The notes beneath the pieces were generated by a model. It ran no database searches and had not been told where the DNA came from. It saw only the letters and a program-made list of their open reading frames with translations. From Aeromonas sp. FDAARGOS 1405 (GTDB taxonomy: Bacteria; Pseudomonadota; Gammaproteobacteria; Enterobacterales; Aeromonadaceae), in assembly GCF_019048265.1 (NCBI RefSeq), contig NZ_CP077313.1, positions 1-23,837 on the forward strand: a stretch of DNA of 23,837 nucleotides. Reading direction: 5' to 3'. This document shows positions 9,653 to 18,392 of this stretch, piece by piece. Both the position numbers and the translations under genes were made by a program. Within the stretch, counting starts at the first letter, position 1, and every line of letters begins with the position of its first letter.

Positions 9653-10252
9653 TTACTCCTTAGCAATCAGGATTGGATCCTCACCCTGTTCTAGCCTTCG
9701 GTATATCTCTCGAATACCGCCTTTCCCCCCATAGTACCAATAACGATCATCTGCTTTGCTGTCTGAGTATCCCCCGTAGTAGGCGCCAACGGCGTCCCAG
9801 GACACGCCCTTGGCTGAAAAATTGTTCGCTATAATCCACGCGCCAACGCTGATGTTCAGGCATGGATCTCTCAGTAACATATCTCTTGTTATATGATAGT
9901 CTTTTTGCAAGCGAGGGAACCATTGAGAATGGATTTGCATCAGACCTACAGCTTCACCCTCTTTTTGTCGATTAACTGCATCTGGATTCAGGTGGCTTTC
10001 TTTAATCGCATGGGCAATGAGAAGGTTTTTTTTCACATTGTAGCGATGGCTCATGTCTTGAAAGCAACGCATGAAGCCAAACTCTGATACAGTATGTTCA
10101 TTCTTTATTGGATAGGTTGAATCAATCCTTTTGATGTTGCTTACCTGTCCTGCGTTATGCTTGTGATAGTCGTTTAAAGAATAGGGGTGTGCTGGGTTAG
10201 ATAGGGCTATAGCCATGATTGTTAAAGCGATTTTAAAGTGTTTTTTTTGCAC
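9653..10252 (-). CDS. Lytic transglycosylase (SLT family, VirB1/orf169-like)
   Basis: This enzyme opens peptidoglycan locally so the secretion apparatus can cross the periplasm. The 199-residue product has a signal peptide (about 1-23, MQKKHFKIALTIMAIALSNP then AHP). The catalytic glutamate is probably E85 in AHAIKESHLNP, followed by the conserved GLMQIHSQW (103-111) and a late AYYGGY-type segment (GAYYGGYSDS), all typical of SLT domains. The start is a GTG at 10252, with AGGGGGG about 3 nt upstream, which is close. Length fits F orf169 and VirB1 homologues. It heads a two-gene operon with the small membrane protein and diverges from the PapB-like regulator. Plasmids with F-type systems commonly carry such an enzyme. 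Confidence 0.9.
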   Translation of the reverse strand: MQKKHFKIALTIMAIALSNPAHPYSLNDYHKHNAGQVSNIKRIDSTYPIKNEHTVSEFGFMRCFQDMSHRYNVKKNLLIAHAIKESHLNPDAVNRQKEGEAVGLMQIHSQWFPRLQKDYHITRDMLLRDPCLNISVGAWIIANNFSAKGVSWDAVGAYYGGYSDSKADDRYWYYGGKGGIREIYRRLEQGEDPILIAKE

Positions 10253-10270
10253 TTGCCCCCCTTATCAAGC

Positions 10271-10300
10271 CGGTTTTGCTTACAATGTTCGGAGTATAAT
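10271..10300 (+). promoter_or_regulatory. Probable promoter with perfect -10 box
   Basis: TATAAT at 10295-10300 is a consensus -10. The best -35 is weak (GTTTTG at 16 bp upstream). The ATG of the PapB-like gene begins 5 bp after the -10, so a transcript from here would start at or within the first codon. This implies a leaderless message or a different promoter upstream. Confidence 0.5.
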
Positions 10301-10305
10301 ACAAG

Positions 10306-10692
10306 ATGAGTTCAACTGGTGAGCGGTATCTTATTGAGACGTTGATGCCTTTGACAAGTTACAGTGATCCGGCAACGATACAGGCACTCATTGATTATAG
10401 GCTTAATGGGTTGTCAGGTATAAAAGCAGCTGAACTGCATGGCTTGCCTCATAGGAATACTGTTTACAGAGCCAGTAGTCACTACGATATCATCAAAAAA
10501 AAAGTCCTAGATATCATACCTGCATTAGGCTTTAACTTGCTTTTTGCTAAAGAGAGAGGATCCATCGAACAACCTAAAGAGGTTCATATTGACCTCAATG
10601 GTCTGTGGTCTTTCACAGATGATGATGGTTCATACGAAGCAGCCTGTCTCGAATTTTTCGTTAAGTTAGGAGACAGGTTTGAGAAATTATAA
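10306..10692 (+). CDS. PapB-family-like helix-turn-helix regulator
   Basis: A 128-residue protein. Residues about 23-65 resemble the PapB/FocB adhesin-regulator family: an AL-x-DY segment (IQALIDYRL), then LSGIKAAELHGLPHRNTVYRA, which looks like a helix-turn-helix. PapB has ALRDY followed by a similar block. The second half (VHIDLNGLWSFTDDDG onward) is unfamiliar. GGAG at 10291-10294 lies 11 nt before the ATG, which is long. The gene is 31 bp upstream of the hns-like gene on the same strand, so the two probably form a regulatory operon, and it diverges from the transglycosylase. A role in controlling the transfer genes is inferred from position; the family call is from pattern only and could be wrong. 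Confidence 0.6.
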   Translation: MSSTGERYLIETLMPLTSYSDPATIQALIDYRLNGLSGIKAAELHGLPHRNTVYRASSHYDIIKKKVLDIIPALGFNLLFAKERGSIEQPKEVHIDLNGLWSFTDDDGSYEAACLEFFVKLGDRFEKL

Positions 10693-10723
10693 TAACCAAC
10701 CAATTAATGCCGAGGTTTTTTAA

Positions 10724-11152
10724 ATGGAAACCGTACTATCTAACGAAGCAATATCTGAATACTTGGCGAATCATCAGCGCCGCCGAGCCTTTCTGCGTCA
10801 TTGCAATCTCGATTCACTCCGTCAACTGGTTGCTGACACTCAAGTGATCATTGATGCTAAAGAAGAAGAAGAATTGGCCAGGATGGAGCAGGAAGAAAAA
10901 AAGAAAAAGGCTATTGATGATGCCACCCGAGAGCTCATGCAGCTTGGAGTAACACCTGAAGAGGTGTTTGAAGCGTTATCAGGCAATAAGCCCAGCGCAA
11001 CCACTAGCAAGATCAAGCAGACAGCCTTTAAACGCCCTGATAATGGCAAAATTGTTTTCTGGTCTCGCAGGGGCCAAGTGCCAAAGGCTTTGAGAGATCT
11101 ATACGAGATTCACGGCAGGGCCGGCTTGGATCAGTTCATCGTAAAAGAATAA
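10724..11152 (+). CDS. H-NS family nucleoid-associated protein
   Basis: A 142-residue protein with the two-part layout of H-NS. A helical, charged N-terminal region (about 1-80, including a KEEEELARMEQEEKKKK stretch) should dimerise. A linker follows, and a C-terminal DNA-binding domain (about 100-142) ends DQFIVKE, much like H-NS. The DNA-contact loop is WSRRGQVP (113-120), where chromosomal H-NS has the pattern W-T-G-Q-G-R-T-P. The shifted charge order may alter minor-groove binding. GAGG lies 8 nt before the ATG. It follows the PapB-like gene and ends at a terminator. Plasmid H-NS homologues such as Sfh of pSfR27 bind AT-rich plasmid DNA and reduce fitness cost; that role is plausible here, especially with an Hha-like protein also encoded. 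Confidence 0.87.
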   Translation: METVLSNEAISEYLANHQRRRAFLRHCNLDSLRQLVADTQVIIDAKEEEELARMEQEEKKKKAIDDATRELMQLGVTPEEVFEALSGNKPSATTSKIKQTAFKRPDNGKIVFWSRRGQVPKALRDLYEIHGRAGLDQFIVKE

Positions 11153-11182
11153 AAAAAAGGCGCATTATGATGCGCCTTTTTT
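11151..11182. terminator. Bidirectional rho-independent terminator
   Basis: GGCGCAT (11159-11165) and ATGCGCC (11170-11176) form a 7-bp stem with loop TATG, flanked by eight A on the left and six T on the right. It can terminate both the plus-strand hns-like operon and the minus-strand transfer operon. It overlaps the stop codon of the last minus-strand gene. Confidence 0.9.
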
Positions 11183-11470
11183 ATTGCAAGGAAAGGTCGA
11201 GAACTCGGCCTTTAAAACTGTTTGTAGTTTGGTTATCCCAATAGTCTTCTCTCTTGTCAATCGTTCAAATTGGGGGGAGCCATGGACACTGCTAAGTTCA
11301 GGTAGAGTCAAGGCTCGCCCACATCTAAGCTGAAACGCGAGATCAGCCTGCATTAACAGCCCTGAAATGCTAGGGTCTCTTCGCCCTGCATCCTGTATGA
11401 ACTGAACTTTCCCCTCATTGAGCCCGCTTTGAGTTGCCAGCGTTACGGCGAAATAGGTCATAGCTAACAA
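11165..11470 (-). CDS. Unknown protein, last gene of the transfer operon
   Basis: A 101-residue protein without a family I recognise and without a signal peptide or clear membrane segment. The proposed start is a TTG at 11470 with AGGGG six nt upstream; an ATG at 11461 is the alternative. Its stop codon lies inside the stem of the shared terminator, which supports it being the true operon end. It begins 30 bp after the stop of the 163-residue gene. Because neighbouring genes carry sequence indels, this could instead be the C-terminal part of that gene; a TAG lies between them in this frame, so a single indel would need to fall after it. Confidence 0.5.
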   Translation of the reverse strand: MLAMTYFAVTLATQSGLNEGKVQFIQDAGRRDPSISGLLMQADLAFQLRCGRALTLPELSSVHGSPQFERLTREKTIGITKLQTVLKAEFSTFPCNKKGAS

Positions 11471-11499
11471 TGTTTTCCCCTCTTCCTATTCTCTCTGGC

Positions 11500-11991
11500 T
11501 TAAGACCAAACGTTACAACAAATCTCTCTGTCGTTTCCTGTGTGAAGCAACCACCCTTCACTGCAAGTAGGAAACGCCTGTATGCTTTCAAACAGGCGGT
11601 TAATGAGCCTCTTTGTGAACAAGTCCACTTCAGTCAGCCCACAATTGCTGCTCAGCCGTTCAAACTCATGCCATAGCAACCAGTCAGGGATCTGCAGGTG
11701 TAGCAACTGATCTGTCATCATAAAGTGATCAAATGCATCCTCATTCAACCAGCCTAGATAACGTTCAATTTGCTGTAAAACAAGGATTCCTTTGTCTGCT
11801 AACGCCCTTTCTCGAGGTGTTGAGTTGTTACCTTTGAGTATTTGTGAAAGCTCTTTTTCTTGGTGTGGCGTTCCATCAAAAACCCAGCGATAAGCCCCGT
11901 CATGTAGCTCTAAGTTTTCCATCGGGTTCGCCCTTTGGATTAACTTCTTTATCCTGTAATCGTGCGGGATTGTAGTCACTGTGTCGTTCAT
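11500..11991 (-). CDS. Unknown soluble protein in the transfer operon
   Basis: A 163-residue protein, Trp- and Leu-rich in its middle (YLGWLNEDAF, IPDWLLWHEF), with no signal peptide and no membrane segment. I do not recognise it. It lies 8 bp downstream of the 139-residue gene and runs in the same direction as the F-type assembly genes. Distal positions in such operons often hold exclusion, regulatory or mating-stabilising functions, but nothing in the sequence points to one of these. The last residues (CCNVWS) may be altered if the downstream reading frame is really its continuation. Confidence 0.65.
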   Translation of the reverse strand: MNDTVTTIPHDYRIKKLIQRANPMENLELHDGAYRWVFDGTPHQEKELSQILKGNNSTPRERALADKGILVLQQIERYLGWLNEDAFDHFMMTDQLLHLQIPDWLLWHEFERLSSNCGLTEVDLFTKRLINRLFESIQAFPTCSEGWLLHTGNDREICCNVWS

Positions 11992-11999
11992 TTAAATCT

Positions 12000-12419
12000 C
12001 TACCTACGAGACCTGAAAACCCGATAATTCAGAGGGCTTGCAAAGCCAGGGTCTTCCTTCCTGTGTGGCGCAGAAAACCTATGGTTAGAATCTGATTGAG
12101 TGTTGTCGCAATCAAACCTTAAGCTAGCAAAATATGTCGATAAGGTAGAAAGGAATGAGCGTTTTAGGCGATGGAAAATGCTCTCGTCTACAAACCTTTT
12201 CCCTGTAATGCTCTCGACAACTTGACTGACATTTAACAGGCCGCCTGTGAAACGATCCATAGTGCTATAAATCGTTCCATTGATGTTTATTGAAGTTATG
12301 TCAATGTCCTTTGCTGCAGACATTACGGCCATTATTGCATCAGTTGACGAGAGGTATCTTCCTCGTTCAGCCTCAACAATAAATGCCACTTTTTCATCTA
12401 TGACCACAGAGTATGTCAT
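12000..12419 (-). CDS. Unknown protein following traG
   Basis: A 139-residue protein. The N-terminal 60 residues alternate short strands and helices (SVVIDEKVAFIVEAERGRYL, then a helix rich in Ala and Met, then DITSININGTIYST). The C-terminal part is basic and polar. There is no signal peptide. GGAG precedes the ATG at a workable distance (GGAGTGATAAACCC then ATG). It starts 77 bp after the traG stop, downstream of an 11-bp inverted repeat. The family is not recognised. The similarity to short proteins that bind a partner via a beta-sheet is too vague to name a function. Confidence 0.65.
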   Translation of the reverse strand: MTYSVVIDEKVAFIVEAERGRYLSSTDAIMAVMSAAKDIDITSININGTIYSTMDRFTGGLLNVSQVVESITGKRFVDESIFHRLKRSFLSTLSTYFASLRFDCDNTQSDSNHRFSAPHRKEDPGFASPLNYRVFRSRR

Positions 12420-12466
12420 GGGTTTATCACTCCGTCATACAGCTCTTAAACTGATTTAAGTATAGC

Positions 12467-12492
12467 AACCGGTGTATATAAATACACCGGTT
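12467..12492. promoter_or_regulatory. Perfect 11-bp inverted repeat between traG and the next gene
   Basis: AACCGGTGTAT (12467-12477) and ATACACCGGTT (12482-12492) are exact inverted copies with a 4-nt loop. On the minus strand the hairpin is followed by GCTATACT, not a T-run, so it is a poor terminator. TATACT just beyond could be a -10 box. It may be an operator, an RNA processing site or a 3'-end stabiliser for the long upstream transfer transcript. Confidence 0.6.
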
Positions 12493-12496
12493 TAAA

Positions 12497-15400
12497 TCAA
12501 AAACCATCTACTCCATCTTTATACTTCTGATACTCAACAGGAGGCATAACCCCTCCTTGCGGATTGTTTTTACCTTGGGGGATAGGAGGCATGCTGCCGT
12601 TGTTGGTGGTTACCCCCGCGCTGCTGAGCTCATCTATGGCGGCTTGATTTTCATTACCTCTAGGCGCGGTTTGCACGGCCTCTGTATAGCGACGAAGGTT
12701 GGCATTAACCCAATGATTGTCTAACCCTCGTTCTTGCGCTACTTGCTCTAGTGAGTTTTGCGCATGCGCAAGATTTTCCTCAAGAGCTGGCCGAGTGTCC
12801 TCATTAAACTTTCCAGAGCCGATCAATGAGCTCACATGATCAACTTTTGCGTTGGAATTTGTCGCAGAATTATCAGCGTCTTCATTTTTTTGTTAGCCAG
12901 CGTATCGGGTTGCTGCGACTGCTCACCAGGACGACCTGTGCTGGCCAGTGCTTCGGGCTGCAGGTTGCCACGCTGTTCGATCTCCTGCGGCTGCTCACCA
13001 GGACGATCTGTGCTGGCCAGTGCCTCGGGCTGCAGGTTGCCACGCTGTTCGAGCTGCTGCGACTGCTCACCAGGACGACCTGTGCTGGCCAGTGCCTCGG
13101 GCTGCAGGTTGCCACGCTGTTCGAGCTGCTGCGACTGCTCACCAGGACGACCTGTGCTGGCCAGTGCTTCGGGCTGCAGGTTGCCACGCTGTTCGATCTC
13201 CTGCGGCTGCTCACCAGGACGATCTGTGCTGGCCAGTGCCTCGGGCTGCAGGTTGCCACGCTGTTCGAGCTGCTGCGACTGCTCACCAGGACGACCTGTG
13301 CTGGCCAGTGCTTCGGGCTGCAGGTTGCCACGCTGTTCGATCTCCTGCGGCTGCTCACCAGGACGATCTGTGCTGGCCAGTGCCTCGGGCAGGTTGCCAC
13401 GCTGTTCGAGCTGCTGCGACTGCTCACCAGGATTGGCCAGCGACTCAGGGAGCTCTGCAACAACTGATGGTTTTAACTGTGATTGTTGATCATCGGTGGC
13501 TTGCACAGAGTTGCGCATTGTTTTGACATCATGAAGAGCTGAATCTGTTGCTGCTTTATATGCCGGATCAAGGTTCGGTTTTTTCATCTGATCGAACGTA
13601 GCTCCTGGCCCATAATGCGATGACATACCTGGGGCGATATCTTCTTTCTTTTCTGGTTGCGGAACTGCTGCCAATGGCTCAAGGGGAGAGTTGGTTCCCT
13701 GATGCTTATCAGCGTAGCCGGCGCTGTTATCGTAAGCCCGCTCGAACACATTAGCTGCTTTGCTGGCAACAAACACATTAAGGTCATTCCCTTCCAGTTT
13801 GTGTTTTCCTCGCCCTTCCTCAACGATATTGTCAAATGCAGCCTGCATTTTAACTCGCTGAGTGTTGACGATACTTTGATCGGCAGTTTCAGCTTTCATT
13901 CCCGCATCTACACTAGCTCCACCAGTTTTACCGCCACTGCCGAACCATCCCGAAACCCCAGCGTTTGCCGTGTTGCTCCGAATGACCTCTTCACGCATTA
14001 CCCCCGCTAGCACACTGCTGCTGGCTTGGGCATAATCTGCCCCAGCCTCTTGCAATCCCTTACTCTCGATGAGCGCCAGCAGGCTGTTTTTGTCTGAGAG
14101 GTAACGGCGATCTGAATCAGGATTACCTGTAAATGCTGCCGTGTTACGTTCGACCGTTGAGCTTTCAATATCGTCATTTCTTACTGTACGGCTATTATCC
14201 TGTGTTGTGCTGGCGTCCGACTTCCAGCTGTTATCAATCGCGGTACTGTTGCCTGCGGATACATGAGTATTCGCCAATATGTGCCCTTTCTGATCTTGTG
14301 CTAAATCGAACAGCACCGAGCCAGAACCATTCTGCTGAATTGCATCCAACTGTTTATCAGAAATAAGACCGCTCTTATTAAGGGCCCTTGCCTGTTCAGG
14401 GTTAACTGATAGCGGAACGTGGTTGTTCGCTTTCGACTGGGCAATTGCGCGATCAGACAAACCAGCTGCTTTGAACATGTCGTACACATGATTGGCAGCC
14501 ATCTCTTCATTGGCGCGGATCTGGCCAGATCTAGTACCTTGCGTAACCGCCTGTGTACCCAGAGTATTCCCAGAACCAACCTGTTGAGCCGTTTTGTTCG
14601 CGCTATCTGCAATTAGCCCTTGAGTCGCTTGAGGTGTGGTAGCAAGCGTTTCAGCAACACCAGCCCCATGTGCAGCATCAGCAACGCCTTGAGCATGGTT
14701 AACAGAGTCTAGGCCGCCTGTTTGTGAATAAACGTCCTGGCGGCCTTCACTTTTGGCAACGCCTTCATCCAACAGTTGCCGTTGATATGCTTGAGCGCCA
14801 TTGGGGTTATCCTTGAACTTATCTCTAGATGCCTCTTGAGCGGCACTATCTATGTTTACAAGATTGTCCCAACCACCAGAGTTTGCAGCGGATTCTTGCT
14901 GACGTTGAGCATCGGCCCCTTGATAGGCGGCTGATGAATGAGTGGTTCTTTTTGCCAGCTCTTGTTTATCAATACCTAAGTCAGCTGCAGCAGCAGTACG
15001 ACCTCGAGAGCTCCCCAACGAAGTAACAGTCTGATCGCTTGTGATTTCTCTGGATTGGCCGCTGATACCAGCAAGGTTTTGACCACTTTCAAGCAATGCT
15101 TCGTTTCTGCCAACCTCGGCGCTGGTCGCCACTGCAGAGTTTGATTGCGCCATTTTTGAGACTGTTTGCCCATTTGCAGATGCAGCCTGGGTAACGCCAC
15201 TGGCTTCACCAACTTGACGCTCAGCACTTGTAGTTGAAGTGGCAAGAGCCGCCGCTGATGTGCCTGTCCCCATGTGTTGGCCAACCTCTGTAGCACCAGT
15301 CATTTGCCCAATCTGTTTGCCTGCAGGAGCTACACCACCATAGGCACTGGTCACTGCCGCCGTTCTTGACGCTTCGGTGATCTGACCGAGTGCTTGAGGG

Positions 15401-16938
15401 TTGGCCATCGAGCTGATGTTTTGCACCGCGCCGTGCGCAGTTTCCGCCGCTACGCCCTGTGTCATCCCCGACAACAAAGCCCCGCGCCCTTCAGTCGTCA
15501 GCGCCTGATCGGCTGCTTTGTCGTTCGCCTTATCCAGATTCGCAGTTACGCGGCTGCCGAGAGATTGCATGGAATAGGCACTAACCCCAAAAAGTCCGGC
15601 AATGAATACCGCAATACTCATCGCGTGTTCACGCGAGGCTGCCAGTACACTAAGCGCTTTCATACTTGCAGTAGGTGCGAGCGTCAGCATATCCAGGCCC
15701 ATATTGCTGCGGCGCAGTTCATCGAGCACGGTATAAATTTGGTCATTTGCCGCTTGCAACAACATAAGGTCGGCAATGTCCCAGGCTGCAATGAAAATCC
15801 ACAACCCCAGAATCAGCGGGGCGACTTTGCTCAGGAGTGGTGTGGCTGCCAGCATAGCTAGAATAGGCATCATGGCTAATACCACAGCTACGACTCCGGC
15901 CTTGATCTCGCTAATCCATTCAGGGCTCCCTGTCGCATCAGCTATACCGGCATTAACCATTGACCGATTAACTAGCTGCTTGATCGCCGCATTTGGATTC
16001 TCTTGTAAGAGGCTGTCATTTATGGCCTGGGCCAGCATGATATTTTGAGTCGCAATGGTCAGAGTAAGGCCACTGTCCCCAAAAATATCTTGCACGGCCT
16101 GCTCCATGCGAGTTGCACAGTCGGCTAGTTGGCCTGCATTGGTGCTGCTGAATCCGGTCTTCTCACATACACTTTTGATACGTTCACCAAATGGCCCTGT
16201 GCCTGCCGCACCAGTAACGCTCATTGCCGTTTTGATCTTGGTATAGGCATCAGTACAGGACACGGTTGAATTGTAAGGAGAGGACTTGGAATACCATTCG
16301 GTATAAACCGCAGGATTAGCCAGTGGTGCCAAATCAGCCAGCAGACGGTTACTGCCAGTCAGCACTTTGGCTCGGTCAAATGTTGTTGAATTAGTTTGAC
16401 TGGCCACATCTGCGCATGAATGCCAAAACTCGGTGATATTGCGCTTGAGGTATGGATCAAATGGCGCGCCCTCTCCGGTGACCAGGGCGCTGAGCATTTT
16501 TATTGGGGCCCCTTCCCCAAATGATCTTGTTGTTGATGCGCTGTTTCTGATGATCACATCATGAAAAAGTTGCGTGAATTTGTTCGTAAACCCCGCAGCC
16601 ATAACCATTACGCTAGGCACTCCAGATACCGGCTGATACAGGTTACGGTCTTGGTCATAAATATGAATCGTGCTTGTCGGTAGCATCACCCCACGAAAAA
16701 CCACACTCCCGAGAAGCCACATTCCAAGCCAACCGAAGTTCAGCGAGGGCTTGCCTGTGCTAAAACCCTGTACTGTTGCACGACCGACCATGGCCATCAT
16801 GCCAATAGGTATGCTGACCAGGACAATGCTAACTACCATTCCCGCAAACTGATTGTCTGAAAATATATATTTCAGTCGCGTAAATGCATTGACATAGGTA
16901 GAGAACCCTCCTGCTACGACATAATCCATATCTGACAT
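12497..16938 (-). CDS. traG: Mating-pair stabilisation and pilus assembly protein TraG (one frameshift)
   Basis: TraG of F-type systems is an inner-membrane protein needed for pilus assembly; its C-terminal periplasmic part acts in mating-pair stabilisation and exclusion. The N-terminus (YVVAGGFSTYVNAF) resembles F TraG. Membrane segments fall at about residues 30-55, 70-90, 345-385 and 435-460. A long Ala/Gln/Ser-rich region follows, then a 24-residue tandem repeat and a C-terminal tail. Around 12887-12893 a run of seven A (minus strand) appears to lack one A; adding it joins the main frame to the tail ending at 12497 (NEDADNSATNSNAKVDHVSS and on). The total is about 1,480 residues, far longer than the roughly 940 of F TraG. 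It overlaps the end of traH by 25 bp. Confidence 0.9.
12758..12771. repeat. 14-bp palindrome TTGCGCATGCGCAA, copy 2
   Basis: A perfect palindrome inside the C-terminal part of traG, where it encodes LAHAQ on the minus strand. Confidence 0.75.
12905..13445 (-). repeat. 72-bp in-frame tandem repeat within traG
   Basis: CTGGCCAG recurs at 12941, 13013, 13085, 13157, 13229, 13301 and 13373, exactly 72 bp apart, followed by a diverged copy near 13434. Each unit encodes 24 residues in traG. Two forms occur: GEQSQQLEQRGNLQPEALAS then TDRP or TGRP, and GEQPQEIEQRGNLQPEALAS then TGRP. One copy lacks a Gln codon. The forms partly alternate, giving a 144-bp higher-order unit. The protein segment is Gln/Glu-rich, hydrophilic and probably extended. 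Copy number is likely variable. Confidence 0.93.
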
Positions 16939-18384
16939 GCCGGCAGCGAAAACAAAGCCTGGGCTGCGATTAGCCCAGGCCCATCAAAAATTCCATTACA
17001 TATCTCCGCAGCTCGCTGTCTTCTAAAGTCTGCCTCGTCCTCTTTCGCTCCATTGGTGAATGAACGATAGAGTTGGTATTCAGAAACTTTGGCTTGATAT
17101 TGAACAGATAATTTGTCTCTGTTTTCTCTTGCCATATCACTCAGATCTCGGAACTTGGTTATTGCGGGCAACATCACATCCGCTCGGCACTGCTTTCCAC
17201 CTTTTGTCGGATCACTGTTCGTTGCATCAAGCTGAGCGTTGGCCATTTGGAAAGCTGCATCCGTGTTTCTATACAGATCACGCATAATCATGTAGCTGTA
17301 TCCAATCCCAGTTAAGTCTCCTAATTCAGAAAGCATTTCTTCATCTGTGCCGCGCATGATCGAGGCTTTGATCATCTGATATACCGGCATGCCAGTTGCA
17401 TTTATGAAGTTTTTCTTCATCAGTGGTTAAGACTTGTTTGGCCTTAATTTTATTTCTGATGGATGTTAGCTTTAACGTAACTCGAGTGAATATTGCTTGC
17501 CCGCTTGATTGGGTACAAACGCCCGCAGCATTCTTGGTATACGTCCGGCCATACATCATATCATCCAGTGAGAGATCATCGTTTTGAGCGCAGCGAGCGA
17601 GACGTTTAGCCTGGGGGATTTTATCGGTAGGTGCTGAGTAAACCATCACATCACCCAAATAGCCTCGCAAGGTGTCTTCATAGTCACTCATGCCAACCTT
17701 TGCTGCGACTTTGGATATCAGAGAGCCATTTGCCATCAGTGCCCTAAATTCACTCGGGCACCCTTCCATTAATGTTTTCAGATCTTGAGTGGGGCATTGT
17801 CATTTGCAGTTATTTTGTTGTGGTTTCGTTCCATAGGCGATCTGATGCTTCGTTGAGTGACTTGGTTCCCGTAGCCTCAGTCCACAACCCCTTCAAAGCC
17901 TCTGGGTTTTGCTCTACAGCAGCCGTTGCGATGGGCTTGGCCAATGCACACTCGTTAAGCTGAATGCCATTGAGAAAGTTCGCTATTTGTTCTGCCTTGG
18001 CCATCGTATCCGCGCATTCCTTGCACATGGTCTTTACGGCCATGTCTAATGCAACATACGGCGCTGCCTGCAGTGTTCTTTGCATTTTTTGAACGAGATA
18101 ATCTGCATCCATGAATGAAAAGCCACCCATGAAACCATCAATACCACCACAACCAACTGATAGCTTCGGTGGTGTGATAGTTACGGGGTATTCAGTCGTT
18201 GTATTTACTCGAGCTCCAAACCCTCCGGCTGAGTAATAACCTCTCTTTTGAGATTGAAAACTGGAAGGCCGGTCATACACTGCGTTATCAAACCATTTAT
18301 CTGCCAGGAAGACGAAGAAAAAGCCTCGCTTGCGCAAAGGCTTAATCCCATCATTAGAGCAAACTTGGTGAGTTTAAATTTCAT
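16914..18384 (-). CDS. traH: F-type pilus assembly protein TraH (several frameshifts)
   Basis: TraH acts in pilus extension in the periplasm and outer membrane. The ATG at 18384 follows AGGAG by 5 nt and begins a signal peptide (MKFKLTKFALMMGLSLCASE). Conserved F TraH segments include GCGGIDGFMGGFSF, CKECADTMAKAEQIANFLN and a TTDEE region before INATGMPVYQ. Reconstructed length is about 490 residues. The frame breaks near 18310-18330 just after the signal peptide, near 17810 (an A missing in AAAA), near 17782 (a G missing, AAGATC for AAGGATC), and near 17405 (A-run five where seven fits). Each repair joins segments that align with F TraH in order. It follows traF by 8 bp and overlaps traG, so it is part of one operon. 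Confidence 0.85.
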
Positions 18385-18392
18385 TGTTGCTC

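Noticed and set aside
12826..13526. Plus-strand repeat proteins of about 190-217 residues opposite the traG repeat
   Set aside because: They are shadows of the 72-bp repeat, which stays open in several frames because its length is a multiple of three. The minus-strand frame is continuous with traG.
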